From an uncultured Paracoccaceae bacterium (GTDB lineage: Bacteria > Pseudomonadota > Alphaproteobacteria > Rhodobacterales > Rhodobacteraceae), in contig CANNFU010000007.1 in NCBI GenBank assembly GCA_947503965.1, positions 124,001-188,000 of the forward strand: a DNA stretch of 64,000 bases, written 5' to 3'. Below are positions 55,090-63,245 of this stretch, one piece after another; the first letter of the stretch is position 1, and every line of letters starts with the position of its first letter. Below the pieces are notes generated by a model. The model had not been told where the DNA came from. It saw nothing but the letters and a program-made list of their open reading frames with translations, and did not search any database. A program made the position numbers and the translations under genes.

Positions 55090-56025
55090 TCATTTCGCCA
55101 ACCCGCATTTGATGCAGGCCAGTGCCGCCGACGCAATCCGCGCCGCAGGCGGGTCAGCCCGCGAGGTCAGCAGGATCGGCACCTTCGCCCCCGTCACGAC
55201 CCCAGCCGCACAGCCCCCAGTCAGATAAACAAACGCCTTGAACAGCGCATTGCCCGACACGATATCCGGCACGATGATCGCATCGGCCTGCCCCGCCACC
55301 GGATCAGCGGTCAGTTTCTTGGTCGCCACCGCCTTGGGCGACATGATCAGATCGAACGCCAGAGGGCCCGACACATCCACACCATCCACATTCGCGCGCG
55401 CCCACGCGGCCAATGCCTGCCCGTCCATCGACGACGGGACGGAAGGAATAGCGCTCTCCGTCGCCGACAGGATCGCGATCTTCGGGCGGTCATTGCCCAA
55501 CCGGTTCAGCAGATCCTTGACCTCGACAATCGACGACTGACGGGTCGCCAGATCAGGGGCCACGTTCACGGCCGCATCCGAAATCAGGATCGGACGACCG
55601 CCATCCGGATGTGTGATATGAAAGATATGCACAAAACGCTGGCCCGTGCGCAGCCCCGCATCACGGGACACAGCGGCCTTCATGAACACATCCGTGTGCA
55701 ACTGCCCCTTCATCAGCACATCAGCCTCGCCCGCGCCACACAGGGCGGCGGCAACGCGGCCCGCCTCTTCCTCACCCGTGGTGTCGTGCAGGGCGTAGCC
55801 CGCGATATCCCAGCCCAGCTTGTCCGCCTCGGTGCGGATCATATCCGCCTCGCCCACGAAAACCGGAACCATGATCCCTGCCTTGGTCGCGTCCTCTGCA
55901 GCCTCCATCGGCAAGGGCGCCCCGGCGCGGGCGATCGCCACCCGTGGCGCGCCGAACCGCTTGGCCCGGTCGATCAGGTATTGCGGGGCCTGTGCCTCGC
56001 GGGTGGAAAGAAACGGTGATGTCAT
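55090..56025 (-). CDS. pta: Phosphate acetyltransferase (short phosphate acyltransferase form)
   Basis: 311 residues, the short PTA/PTB-type enzyme without N-terminal regulatory domains. It converts acetyl phosphate to acetyl-CoA. Segments DVLMKGQLHTDVFMKA, ISDAAVNVAPDLATR, AILSATESAIPSVPSS and ADAIIVPDIVSGNALFKAFVYL identify the family. It receives the acetyl phosphate made by Xsc. One base separates it from the upstream TSUP gene. Confidence 0.92.
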   Translation of the reverse strand: MTSPFLSTREAQAPQYLIDRAKRFGAPRVAIARAGAPLPMEAAEDATKAGIMVPVFVGEADMIRTEADKLGWDIAGYALHDTTGEEEAGRVAAALCGAGEADVLMKGQLHTDVFMKAAVSRDAGLRTGQRFVHIFHITHPDGGRPILISDAAVNVAPDLATRQSSIVEVKDLLNRLGNDRPKIAILSATESAIPSVPSSMDGQALAAWARANVDGVDVSGPLAFDLIMSPKAVATKKLTADPVAGQADAIIVPDIVSGNALFKAFVYLTGGCAAGVVTGAKVPILLTSRADPPAARIASAALACIKCGLAK

Positions 56026-56026
56026 G

Positions 56027-56773
56027 TCAGATCCCTATCATGGTGCGCAGCAGTCCAAGCACGGACAGCGTCAACAGCAACATCACCGCAAATCGCCGGA
56101 ATGTGGAGGGGGAAGCAGCCAGAAACTGACGCCCGCCCAGCCAGACACCCAGACCCAACAAGGGAAAGGCCAGACCGACGCCCAATGCCGTCTCCCATGT
56201 GACCAACCCACCGGCCCAAAGAAGCGGCATGGTGATCAGGTCGAGGCCCGTCAGGTAAACGATCATCGTGGCGCGAAACCGGGCGGCTTTCATCGGTTGG
56301 GCCGCCATGAATGCGGCAACAGGCAAGCCCCCAATGCCTGCGCTGTTGCACAGGCCCGACACCATGCCGACCCCGATGTGACCGGGGCTGCGGATGGTGC
56401 GCTGCAACGTCCAGCCTGAAAGCAGGACCAAGGACATCACCAGAACGATCAGCGACACCGCCAGCCGCACCGTCCCTTCGCCCAGTGACAGGATGAACCA
56501 GACCGACGCGGGCAAAACCACCGCCGCCCCCGCCAGCAATGCGATCACGCGACGCCAGTCTACCTGACCGCGAATACCGCGGGCCTGAAAGACTGTCATG
56601 AGCATTTCGCATGCAAACACCACCGGTATCAGCGGGAGGGGGTTGGTCAGCAAAGCCGCAAAGGCAATGAAGATCGCCGAAAACCCGAAACCCGAATAGC
56701 CCCGGACGAACGCCGCCCCCAGCAATGCAATCGCCAGGGCCGCCGTCGTGCCGGGACCAAGATCGAATGGCAC
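56027..56773 (-). CDS. Second TauE/SafE (TSUP) family membrane protein
   Basis: 248 residues with about eight membrane helices: LLGAAFVRGYSGFGFSAIFIAFAALL and GMVSGLCNSAGIGGLPVAAFMAA are the two TSUP repeats. It has the same fold and partly matching motifs as the protein at 53154-53915 but differs widely elsewhere. Position directly between xsc and pta suggests export of the sulfite released by Xsc. It starts three bases after the xsc stop. Confidence 0.88.
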   Translation of the reverse strand: MPFDLGPGTTAALAIALLGAAFVRGYSGFGFSAIFIAFAALLTNPLPLIPVVFACEMLMTVFQARGIRGQVDWRRVIALLAGAAVVLPASVWFILSLGEGTVRLAVSLIVLVMSLVLLSGWTLQRTIRSPGHIGVGMVSGLCNSAGIGGLPVAAFMAAQPMKAARFRATMIVYLTGLDLITMPLLWAGGLVTWETALGVGLAFPLLGLGVWLGGRQFLAASPSTFRRFAVMLLLTLSVLGLLRTMIGI

Positions 56774-56776
56774 CGA

Positions 56777-58549
56777 TTACTCGGCCGCCATATCTGCCTT
56801 GTCGATGCCCGCGACACGCACGGGTTTCTTCATCGCATCGCGGCGGAACGGTTCACCCAGTTCCTGGTTCAGGATAACCTCGATCAGCGTGGTCTTGTTG
56901 TTCTCCATCTGATCCTTGATCGCCTGTTTCAGAACCTGGGTCAGTTCGTCCATCGTCTTGGCCTGCACCCCGATCAGACCACAGGCCTGCGCGATGCCCG
57001 CATAAGATACCTTCATATCCAATTCAGTGCCGACGAAATTGTCATCGAACCACAGGGTCGAATTGCGCTTTTCCGCGCCCCACTGATAGTTGCGGAACAC
57101 GATCTGCGTGATGGCAGGCCATTCATCGCGGCCAATGGCGGTCAATTCGTTCACGGCAATCCCGAATGCACCGTCACCGGCAAAACCGATCACCGGCACA
57201 TCGGGGCAACCGATCTTGGCGCCAACGATGGACGGCAGACCATAGCCACAAGGGCCGAACAGGCCGGGGGCCAGATATTTGCGGCCTGTCGGGAAGGATG
57301 GATAAGCGTTCCCGATCGCGCAGTTGTTGCCGATATCGGAGGAAATGATCGCGTTCTCCGGCATTGCCGCCTGAATGGCACGCCACGCCTGACGGGGCGA
57401 CATCCAGTCCGGGCGGGCGGCACGGGCACGCTCGTTCCATGAGGTGCCGGGATCGTCCTGCTCGTGATCCAGCGAGGACAGTTCCTGCGCCCAGGCCGAT
57501 TTCGTCTGCGCAATCATCGCCTTGCGCTCATCACGGCCCGCATCGCCAGCAGTGTCGGCCAGCGCGGCAGTGATCCCCTTGGCCACCTTCGCCGCATCCC
57601 CCACGATACCCACCGTCACCTTCTTGGTCAGACCAATCCGGTCAGGGTTGATATCGACCTGAATGACCTTCGCATCCTTGGGCCAGTAATCGATGCCATA
57701 GCCCGGCAGGGTCGAAAACGGGTTCAACCGGGTGCCAAGCGCCAGCACGACATCGGCCTTGCTGATCAGCTCCATGCCTGCCTTTGAGCCATTATAGCCC
57801 AGCGGCCCGGCAAACAGCGGGTGCGAACCGGGGAAGGCATCATTATGCTGGTAGCCCACGCATACCGGGGCATCCAGACGTTCGGCCAGCGCCTTTGACG
57901 CGGCAATCCCGCCTTCGGCCAGCACCACACCGGCACCGTTCAGGATCACGGGGAACTTGGCGTTCGACAGCAGCTCTGCGGCCTTGGCGATGGATGTCTC
58001 ACCACCGGGGCTGACCTCGAACATCACCGGCTCGGGGATTTCGATATCAATGACCTGGGTCCAGAAATCGCGCGGAATGTTGATCTGGGCGGGGCCGGAC
58101 AGACGATGCGCCTTGGCAATCACGCGGGCCAGCACCTCACAGATGCGGGACGGGTCGCGGACCTCTTCCTGATAGGCCACGCAATCGGCAAACAGGTTCA
58201 TCTGTTCCATTTCCTGGAAACCACCCTGACCGATGGTCTTGTTGGCGGCCTGCGGGGTGACCAGCAGGCAAGGGGTGTGGTTCCAATAGGCGGTTTTGAC
58301 AGCGGTCACGAAGTTGGTGATGCCGGGACCGTTCTGGGCGATCATCATCGACATCTCGCCGGTCGCACGGGTGTAGCCATCAGCCATCATGCCGGCAGAG
58401 CCTTCATGGGCGCAGTCCCAGAACGTGATGCCGGCGGCGGGGAAGATATCCGAAATCGGCATCATGGCCGACCCGATGATGCCAAAGGCATGGCGGATGC
58501 CATGGGCCTGCAGTGTTTTTACAAAGGCTTCTTCGGTGGTCATCTTCAT
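56777..58549 (-). CDS. xsc: Sulfoacetaldehyde acetyltransferase
   Basis: 590 residues, a thiamine-diphosphate enzyme converting sulfoacetaldehyde and phosphate to acetyl phosphate and sulfite. Xsc-type segments are MKMTTEEAFVKTLQAHGIRH at the start, HEGSAGMMADGYTRATGEM and QNGPGITNFVTAVKTAYWNH. The TPP/Mg motif (VIGFAGDGAFGIAVNELTAI ... NYQWGAEKRNSTLWFD) is near residues 455-505. It is first in the operon xsc-TSUP-pta-ackA-tauE-soeA-...-soeC. Candidate TauR sites lie 91-123 bases upstream. Confidence 0.97.
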   Translation of the reverse strand: MKMTTEEAFVKTLQAHGIRHAFGIIGSAMMPISDIFPAAGITFWDCAHEGSAGMMADGYTRATGEMSMMIAQNGPGITNFVTAVKTAYWNHTPCLLVTPQAANKTIGQGGFQEMEQMNLFADCVAYQEEVRDPSRICEVLARVIAKAHRLSGPAQINIPRDFWTQVIDIEIPEPVMFEVSPGGETSIAKAAELLSNAKFPVILNGAGVVLAEGGIAASKALAERLDAPVCVGYQHNDAFPGSHPLFAGPLGYNGSKAGMELISKADVVLALGTRLNPFSTLPGYGIDYWPKDAKVIQVDINPDRIGLTKKVTVGIVGDAAKVAKGITAALADTAGDAGRDERKAMIAQTKSAWAQELSSLDHEQDDPGTSWNERARAARPDWMSPRQAWRAIQAAMPENAIISSDIGNNCAIGNAYPSFPTGRKYLAPGLFGPCGYGLPSIVGAKIGCPDVPVIGFAGDGAFGIAVNELTAIGRDEWPAITQIVFRNYQWGAEKRNSTLWFDDNFVGTELDMKVSYAGIAQACGLIGVQAKTMDELTQVLKQAIKDQMENNKTTLIEVILNQELGEPFRRDAMKKPVRVAGIDKADMAAE

Positions 58550-58639
58550 GGATTGGGTCCTCCCGGTTGGATCGTTCGATGGCAGGGCGCAGCGCCCTGT
58601 TCTAGCTGACGAGACACTATGAAGTGCAGCAGAGTCGCG

Positions 58640-58672
58640 TTAGGTCCAATTGGTTACCGTCCCTAGGGCCAG
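58640..58672 (-). promoter_or_regulatory. Candidate TauR binding site upstream of xsc
   Basis: On the minus strand a direct repeat reads CTGGCCCTAG (58672-58663) then TTGGACCTAA (58649-58640), 13 bases apart. Each resembles the CTGGACYTAA repeat described for TauR of R. capsulatus. Almost the same pair precedes tauR. Confidence 0.65.
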
Positions 58673-58705
58673 TTGCAAATTAATTGAGACTTGAGGTCTC
58701 AAAAA

Positions 58706-60166
58706 TCAACTATATCGGATGGTGTCCCCGATCAAGCGGATACCTTCGGGAATGCGCGCCGCGGGGATCGATGAATACGCCAGACGCAGGTAGTTAACCG
58801 GCGGAACGTCCCCCGCAAAAAACGGAGAGCCCGGTTCGACCAGCACGCTGTCCTTGCGCAACCTCTCGGCCAGAGCGGTGGTATCCACACCCTCTGGCGC
58901 ACGCAGCCAGACCGACGATCCGCCATAGGTGCCTTGGCCTGCAACGGTCAGTCCCTGATTGCGCAGGGAATCCTCCATCACTTGCCTGCGTTCGTGATAG
59001 GCTTTGCTCATCCGGCGGATCAGCGCGTCGTAATGGCCCAGTGACAGATAATAACTGACAGTGCGCTGAATATGGCCCGGCGGATGGCGCAGGACTGTGG
59101 CACGCAAGGCGCGCGCCTCGCGAATGAAAGGGGCAGGGCCTACCAGGTAACCCAGCCGCAATCCGGGAAACAAAGATTTCGAAAATGAGCCCACGTAAAT
59201 CACGCGCCCATTCTCATCGAGCGATTTGAGTGATGGCGACGGAGATTTCAGGAACGACATCTCGAATTCGTAATCATCCTCAACGATCACAAAATCCTCT
59301 GCCTCTGCCTTTTCCAACAAGGCTTTCCTGCGTGCCAGTGGCATTGTTGCGGTTGTCGGGCATTGATGGCTTGGGGTCGTGAACACAACATCCGTGCCGT
59401 CTGGCAAGTCCTCAGGTGGCAGGCCATCGGCATCGACCGGCACCATGCTCAATTGGCACCGTGACTGGGTGAGGATATTGCGCAAGGCCGGATAACAAGG
59501 GTCTTCGATCGCAGCACGGCGACGGCTGTTCAGCAAAACCTGTGCAGACAGCCACAGCGCATTCTGCGCGCCCATCGTGACAAGGATTTCGTCCGTATTC
59601 GCCAGAATGCCCCGACGGGGCAGTGTCTGTCGGGCGATGAATTCGACCAATTGCGGATCGTCACCATCGAAGTAATCCGACGTCAACGCCCCGAAATCCC
59701 GCATCCCCAAGGCACGCAATGCACATAAACGCCAGTTTGCGCTGTCAAACAGGGTTTTGTCGGCTTGGCCGTAGATAAACGGATAGCGAAAGCTGGCCCA
59801 GTCGGCGGGTTTGTTCAGGCTCAGCCCCGGCGTGAACCGCTGCCCAATCGCGCGGTTCCAATCCACCGTTCCCGTGGCAAAGCGTTGGGCCGGAAACGCC
59901 GGTGGTTCTGGCGCATTATCTGATACGAAATAGCCCGAGCGGCCGCGCGAGGTCAGGTAATCATCGGCCACCAATTCGGTATAGGCCAACGTCACCGTAA
60001 TCCGGCTGACGCCCAGATGCTGCGCCATCTTGCGGGACGAGGGCAAGCGTTCGCCCGCGCGAAACCGGCCCGCCAGAATACCTTGTGCGACCATCTGTTG
60101 AATACGCGCCTGCAACGTCCCCTCGGCAGAAGGATCAAGAAAGAAGGTTTCAACCGATATTGACAT
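58706..60166 (-). CDS. tauR: TauR, MocR-family regulator of taurine use
   Basis: 486 residues: a GntR winged helix (TLQARIQQMVAQGILAGRF, RLPSSRKMAQHLGVSRITVT) and an aminotransferase-like domain (about 120-486) with DYEFEMSFLKSP and the PLP lysine in VGSFSKSLFPGLRLGYL. In R. capsulatus TauR activates tpa and other taurine genes. It lies between tpa and xsc on the same strand, with its own terminator-bounded upstream region and a candidate site of its own kind four bases from its start, consistent with autoregulation. Confidence 0.93.
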   Translation of the reverse strand: MSISVETFFLDPSAEGTLQARIQQMVAQGILAGRFRAGERLPSSRKMAQHLGVSRITVTLAYTELVADDYLTSRGRSGYFVSDNAPEPPAFPAQRFATGTVDWNRAIGQRFTPGLSLNKPADWASFRYPFIYGQADKTLFDSANWRLCALRALGMRDFGALTSDYFDGDDPQLVEFIARQTLPRRGILANTDEILVTMGAQNALWLSAQVLLNSRRRAAIEDPCYPALRNILTQSRCQLSMVPVDADGLPPEDLPDGTDVVFTTPSHQCPTTATMPLARRKALLEKAEAEDFVIVEDDYEFEMSFLKSPSPSLKSLDENGRVIYVGSFSKSLFPGLRLGYLVGPAPFIREARALRATVLRHPPGHIQRTVSYYLSLGHYDALIRRMSKAYHERRQVMEDSLRNQGLTVAGQGTYGGSSVWLRAPEGVDTTALAERLRKDSVLVEPGSPFFAGDVPPVNYLRLAYSSIPAARIPEGIRLIGDTIRYS

Positions 60167-60169
60167 AAA

Positions 60170-60201
60170 CTGGCCCTAGTTTCGGATCAGATTGGACCTA
60201 A
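60170..60201 (+). promoter_or_regulatory. Candidate TauR binding site upstream of tauR
   Basis: Direct repeat CTGGCCCTAG (60170-60179) and TTGGACCTAA (60192-60201), 12 bases apart, on the plus strand. It begins four bases before the tauR start codon, where a bound protein would interfere with tauR expression. Confidence 0.6.
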
Positions 60202-60222
60202 AGCCTATATGCTGCAAGGCGC

Positions 60223-60255
60223 AAAACAAAACCCGGCCACAGGGACCGGGTTTTG
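60223..60255 (-). terminator. Rho-independent terminator of tpa
   Basis: A 10-bp perfect stem, 60227-60236 with 60246-60255, with a nine-base loop. On the minus strand it ends in GGGTTTTG and continues TTTTGC. It lies 25 bases after the tpa stop. Confidence 0.85.
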
Positions 60256-60279
60256 CATTTAAACAGGGTCTCAGGGGTG

Positions 60280-61662
60280 TTAGCCAAGCACTCGGGTGAT
60301 TGCCTGATCGACCGCATCAGTGACCTGATCCAGATCATCCTTGGTCGCGATCAATGCGGGCGCAAACAACAACGTGTTGTTATAGCCGGGCAGGGACCGG
60401 TTGGTCGCACCAATGATCACGCCCTGCGCCATGCAGTCCGCGACGATGGCTGCAACATGCTTTTCGTCAATGGGTTCCTTGGTGTCGCGATCTTTCACCA
60501 ATTCAGCACCGGCAAACAGACCCATCCCCCGAATATCCCCGATCCAAGTATGTTTATCCATCAGTTCGGACAAGTTGCCCATCAAGTGCGCACCCATCGC
60601 AACTGAGTTGCCGCGCAGGTCTTCTTCCTCGATGATCTTCATGTTTTCGATGGCCGCCGCCGGACCCGCCGTACATCCGCCAAAGGTTGAGATATCGCGG
60701 AAATAGCTCAGTTTGTCGGTGTCGTCCTTGAACATGTCAAAGACACGGTTCGTGGTGACACAGCACGAAATCGCGGCATAGCCAGAGGCAACACCCTTGG
60801 CCATCGTCACGATATCGGGCTGCACGCCGAATTGCTGATATCCGAACCATGTCCCTGTGCGGCCAAGCCCGCAGACCACCTCGTCGATATGCAGCAGAAT
60901 GTCGTATTTCTTGCAGATTTCCTGTACCCGCTCCCAATAGCCTTTGGGGGGTACGATGATGCCGCCGCCTGCGGTGATCGGCTCAAGACACAGCGCGCCA
61001 ATGGTGTCAGCACCTTCGGCGAGGATCACATCCTCGATCGCTTGCGCGGCTTTTGCACCGTATTCCTCGCCCAGCGATCCATCTTGCGAGCGATATTCAA
61101 GACAGTGCGGAACCCGGACAAAGCCCGGTGCAAACGGGCCATATTGTGCGTTGCGTTCATCCTGACCGCCTGCGGACATCGTGGCGATGGTCGACCCGTG
61201 GTAATCCCGCTCGCGGTACAGGATCTTTTGCTTCTTGCCTCCATAATGCTTGTGGCTGATCTGGCGGACCATCTTGAACGCTTTCTCGTTCGCCTCAGAG
61301 CCGGAATTGGTATAGTAAACGCGGTCCATACCCGGCATCTTGTCGATCAGCATCTCTGCAAACTGCGCACCGGGGATCGTACCTGCGGTGCCGCCAAAGA
61401 AACACATCTTGGTCACCTGTTCGGCAATCGCCTTAGCGATGCGTTCGCGGCCGTAGCCCACATTGACGGTCCAGACGCCACCTGACACGGCATCAACATG
61501 TTCCTTGCCCTTGATGTCCCAGACCCGCAGACCTTTGCCTTCAACGATGATGCGAGGGTCGGTCGTCTCAAAAGGCTTGTGCTGGATCAGGTGATGCCAG
61601 ACATGGGCGCGGTCAGCTTCGACCACATGTTCGGGATCATTTGCGAAGTGCTGCGTGTCCAT
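60280..61662 (-). CDS. tpa: Taurine:pyruvate aminotransferase
   Basis: 460 residues, class III aminotransferase. It transfers the amino group of taurine to pyruvate, giving sulfoacetaldehyde and alanine. Family segments are VDAVSGGVWTVNVGYGRERIA, YYTNSGSEANEKAFKMVRQ, YHGSTIATMSAGG, LHIDEVVCGLGRTGTWFG and MAKGVASGYAAIS with the PLP lysine. The start at 61662 has GGAG upstream and matches the Tpa N-terminus (MDTQHFANDP); the in-frame extension to 61791 does not look coding. Alanine dehydrogenase, which usually regenerates pyruvate, is not in the window. Confidence 0.96.
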   Translation of the reverse strand: MDTQHFANDPEHVVEADRAHVWHHLIQHKPFETTDPRIIVEGKGLRVWDIKGKEHVDAVSGGVWTVNVGYGRERIAKAIAEQVTKMCFFGGTAGTIPGAQFAEMLIDKMPGMDRVYYTNSGSEANEKAFKMVRQISHKHYGGKKQKILYRERDYHGSTIATMSAGGQDERNAQYGPFAPGFVRVPHCLEYRSQDGSLGEEYGAKAAQAIEDVILAEGADTIGALCLEPITAGGGIIVPPKGYWERVQEICKKYDILLHIDEVVCGLGRTGTWFGYQQFGVQPDIVTMAKGVASGYAAISCCVTTNRVFDMFKDDTDKLSYFRDISTFGGCTAGPAAAIENMKIIEEEDLRGNSVAMGAHLMGNLSELMDKHTWIGDIRGMGLFAGAELVKDRDTKEPIDEKHVAAIVADCMAQGVIIGATNRSLPGYNNTLLFAPALIATKDDLDQVTDAVDQAITRVLG

Positions 61663-62142
61663 CTTAGATACTCCTGCAAGAAAAGGGAGGTGGCTGCGCG
61701 AATCCGGCCACAACCTGCCGCTATACGCAGCAGTTTGCCTATAGTGCTGGCATGGCCGATAGGGCCAGATGGCATGCTTGAATATATCCAAATTGGACCT
61801 GATTGTACCGTCTCAGATCCCTTAAACGTGATCTAATATATTGAATGTAATGTAAAAATGCTGTCCAAATGACTTCTGTTTTGCGTTTTTCTGAGACAGC
61901 CCGCCTCATTTCTTATGATTGACGGGGCCATGTGAATTTCTTTGGCTGAAAGGCGACTTGCCGTTTTCTTGATCATTCAAGATGCGACAGCCGTCACCGG
62001 TCCGGTTTCGGACCACAAATCACCGCTGGGTTTGATTGGGGCTAGGAACCGGTTCCAAATCATGTTCAGCTACCACGGTAGAGGCGGGGCAAACCTGTCC
62101 AACAAGGGCTCTGGACGGGGTCCGCAACACGGGAGAATAGGA
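61663..62142. other. Divergent control region between tpa and tauA
   Basis: 480 bases without a credible gene. Besides the TauR-like repeats at 61759-61802 it has a perfect palindrome GGAACCGGTTCC (62045-62056), 86 bases ahead of tauA, and a hairpin GGTCCG-GTTT-CGGACC (61999-62014). An AT-rich stretch lies around 61825-61870. Both divergent promoters should be here. Confidence 0.5.
61759..61802. promoter_or_regulatory. Possible TauR half-sites upstream of tpa
   Basis: CTGGCCCTAT on the minus strand (61768-61759) and TTGGACCTGA on the plus strand (61793-61802) match the repeats near xsc and tauR, but their orientation relative to each other differs. The minus-strand half-site is 97 bases from the tpa start, close to the 91 bases seen at xsc. 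Confidence 0.4.
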
Positions 62143-63144
62143 ATGAAACTTAAGAACGCACTGATGAGCGCGGCTGCCGGTATCGCCATGATGACAGGCG
62201 CAAGTCAGGCCGTCGCGGAAGGCCACGGCGAGATCACTGTGGGCTATTTCCTTGAATGGCCGATGCCATTCCAGTTTGCCAAGGAAAACGGCACTTATGA
62301 CGAGGCGCTGGGCGTCACCGTCAATTGGGTCAGCTTCGATGCCGGTACTGCGATGTCTGCAGCGATGGCCTCGGGCGATGTGCAGATCTCGGTCAGCCAG
62401 GGCGTGCCGCCATTCGTGGTTGCAACCTCTGCCGGGCAGGACCTTCAGATTCTGGATGTGGCCGTGTCTTATGCCGAAAACGACAACTGCGTCGTGGCTT
62501 CCGGACTTGAGATCGACAAGGACAGCGCGGAAGAGCTGGCAGGCAAGAAAGTCGCCGTGCCGCTTGGGACAGCCGCGCATTACGGCTTCCTGCGGCAGAT
62601 GGATCATTTCGGCGTTGATATTGCATCGCTCGAAGTGGTGGACATGGCCCCACCTGATGGCGCCGCTGCAATCGCCCAAGGCTCTGTCGATATGGCCTGC
62701 GGCTGGGGTGGTGCACTGCGCCGGATGAAAGAGCATGGTAACGTGCTGCTGACCGGCGCCGAGAAAGAAGAGCTGGGCATTCTGGTCTTTGACGTCACAT
62801 CCGCACCTGCCAGCTTTGTTGCTGAAAACCCTGAAATGGTTGCAAACTTCCTACGTGTGACAGCAGAGGCAAATGCTGCCTGGAATGACGGCTCTGGCGT
62901 TGAGGAAATGTTGCCAGTGATCGCACAAAGCGCGGGCATGGACATTGATGCGACACGTGAAACAATGGCGACGTTCGTGTTCCCATCGGTCGAGACACAG
63001 CTGTCAGAGGCTTGGCTGGGCGGCGCTGCGCCATCATTCATGAAGGGTGTGGCTGACGTCTTTGTCGAATCCGGGTCAATTGACGCGGCACTCGACAGCT
63101 ATGCCGGCAACATCAACACTGGCCCACTGGCCACACTCCAGTAA
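62143..63144 (+). CDS. tauA: Taurine ABC transporter substrate-binding protein
   Basis: 333 residues. The signal peptide MKLKNALMSAAAGIAMMTGA ends at QAVA (residue 25). The mature part starts EGHGEITVGYFLEWPMPFQF, followed by VNWVSFDAGTAMSAAMASGD and ISVSQGVPPFVVATSAGQDL, the pattern of SsuA/TauA-type sulfonate- and taurine-binding proteins. The ATG at 62143 follows GGGAGAATAGGA; the longer in-frame start at 61942 is rejected because it buries the signal peptide. Followed by the TauB gene. Confidence 0.94.
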   Translation: MKLKNALMSAAAGIAMMTGASQAVAEGHGEITVGYFLEWPMPFQFAKENGTYDEALGVTVNWVSFDAGTAMSAAMASGDVQISVSQGVPPFVVATSAGQDLQILDVAVSYAENDNCVVASGLEIDKDSAEELAGKKVAVPLGTAAHYGFLRQMDHFGVDIASLEVVDMAPPDGAAAIAQGSVDMACGWGGALRRMKEHGNVLLTGAEKEELGILVFDVTSAPASFVAENPEMVANFLRVTAEANAAWNDGSGVEEMLPVIAQSAGMDIDATRETMATFVFPSVETQLSEAWLGGAAPSFMKGVADVFVESGSIDAALDSYAGNINTGPLATLQ

Positions 63145-63155
63145 AACGGCTTTCA

Positions 63156-63186
63156 GGACCGGCGCGTGCGTGCGCCGGTCCTCTTT
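63156..63186 (+). terminator. Terminator-like hairpin after tauA
   Basis: GGACCGGCGC (63156-63165) pairs with GCGCCGGTCC (63172-63181) around GTGCGT, followed by TCTTTAT. It lies 11 bases after the tauA stop, so it probably lowers read-through into tauB. Confidence 0.7.
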
Positions 63187-63232
63187 ATCCCTGACGATCC
63201 TTGCGGTGCAGACCAAGGATTCTCAGGGATAA
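63185..63232 (+). repeat. Second long hairpin between tauA and tauB
   Basis: TTATCCCTGA (63185-63194) pairs with TCAGGGATAA (63223-63232), and inside it ATCCTTG (63197-63203) pairs with CAAGGAT (63214-63220), leaving only a two-by-two internal loop. It ends 13 bases before the tauB start and could shield tauA mRNA or hinder tauB initiation. Confidence 0.75.
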
Positions 63233-63245
63233 AAGTGAGGGCGGG

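Noticed and set aside
53988-56019. Long plus-strand open frames of 338 and 388 codons
   Set aside because: They lie opposite ackA and pta, cross the REP-like element and have no recognisable domain.
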